From NCBI GenBank assembly GCA_035542155.1, contig DATKLX010000156.1, positions 1 through 12,787 of the forward strand: 12,787 bases of DNA, given 5' to 3'. The stretch comes from DATKLX01 sp035542155 (GTDB taxonomy: Bacteria > Chloroflexota > Anaerolineae > Anaerolineales > Anaerolineaceae). A program made the translations under genes and the position numbers. Of this stretch, positions 12,744 to 12,787 are shown piece after piece; the first letter of the stretch is position 1, and every line of letters begins with the position of its first letter. The notes beneath the pieces were generated by a model. The model saw only the letters and a program-made list of their open reading frames with translations. It was not told where the DNA came from and did not search any database.

Positions 12744-12776
12744 CCCGCATTTGGGGGTACAACCCCCAAATGCGGG
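12744..12776 (+). terminator. 15-bp perfect hairpin downstream of the second MFS gene
   Basis: CCCGCATTTGGGGGT (12744-12758) and its exact complement (12762-12776) are separated by only ACA. There is no T run, so termination would need Rho or the stem alone; it may also be a dispersed palindromic repeat. A 10-bp palindrome GGGAATTCCC lies at 12725-12734, between the stop and the hairpin. Confidence 0.55.
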
Positions 12777-12787
12777 AACGTACCACG

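Noticed and set aside
1..12787. tRNA or rRNA genes
   Set aside because: No cloverleaf with a T-loop consensus and no rRNA-like segment was seen on either strand.

Overview
The window looks like chromosome of a GC-rich bacterium, most likely Chloroflexota of the Anaerolineae type. That assignment is inferred from protein character (an FtsH with GTG start, EntS-like MFS exporters, a GH130 enzyme) and general style; there is no rRNA or other phylogenetic marker here. An AT-rich island at about 1.0-2.2 kb has clearly different base composition and looks acquired.

Layout. 30-1019 (+): multi-pass membrane protein resembling a GT-C/GT87-type glycosyltransferase. 1092-2175 (-): AT-rich accessory island holding a broken HNH-nuclease toxin domain, its probable SUKH (SMI1/KNR4) immunity gene, and two tiny overlapping reading frames. 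2176-2615: no intact gene, but two copies of a structured repeat whose stems differ by compensatory base-pair changes, a possible orphan C-terminal coding tail, and a strong plus-strand intrinsic terminator with no gene to serve. 2616-3341 (-): PilZ-domain c-di-GMP effector. 3614-4948 (-): MFS exporter. 5075-6922 (-): 615-residue membrane protein of unknown family with an acidic soluble tail. 7119-7679 (+): GNAT acetyltransferase. 7680-8201: a repeat-rich insertion next to the tail of a deleted alpha/beta hydrolase. 8202-9125 (+): GH130 mannoside phosphorylase/hydrolase. 9331-11184 (+): ftsH, followed by a 10-bp tandem array built into its terminator. 11387-12715 (+): second EntS-like MFS exporter behind a near-consensus promoter, ending in a 15-bp perfect hairpin.

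How the genes work together. Apart from the toxin-immunity pair, this is mostly a row of independently expressed genes. Several have their own promoter and/or terminator: promoters ahead of the GNAT gene, GH130 and the second MFS gene, and terminators after ftsH and the 615-residue gene. The GH130 enzyme has no transporter or other glycosidase beside it. The most unusual signals are (1) the covarying hairpin repeats at 2228-2462, (2) the displaced toxin-immunity cassette with a one-base frameshift in a G run, and (3) a dispersed repeat that twice lies just upstream of an orphan gene tail.
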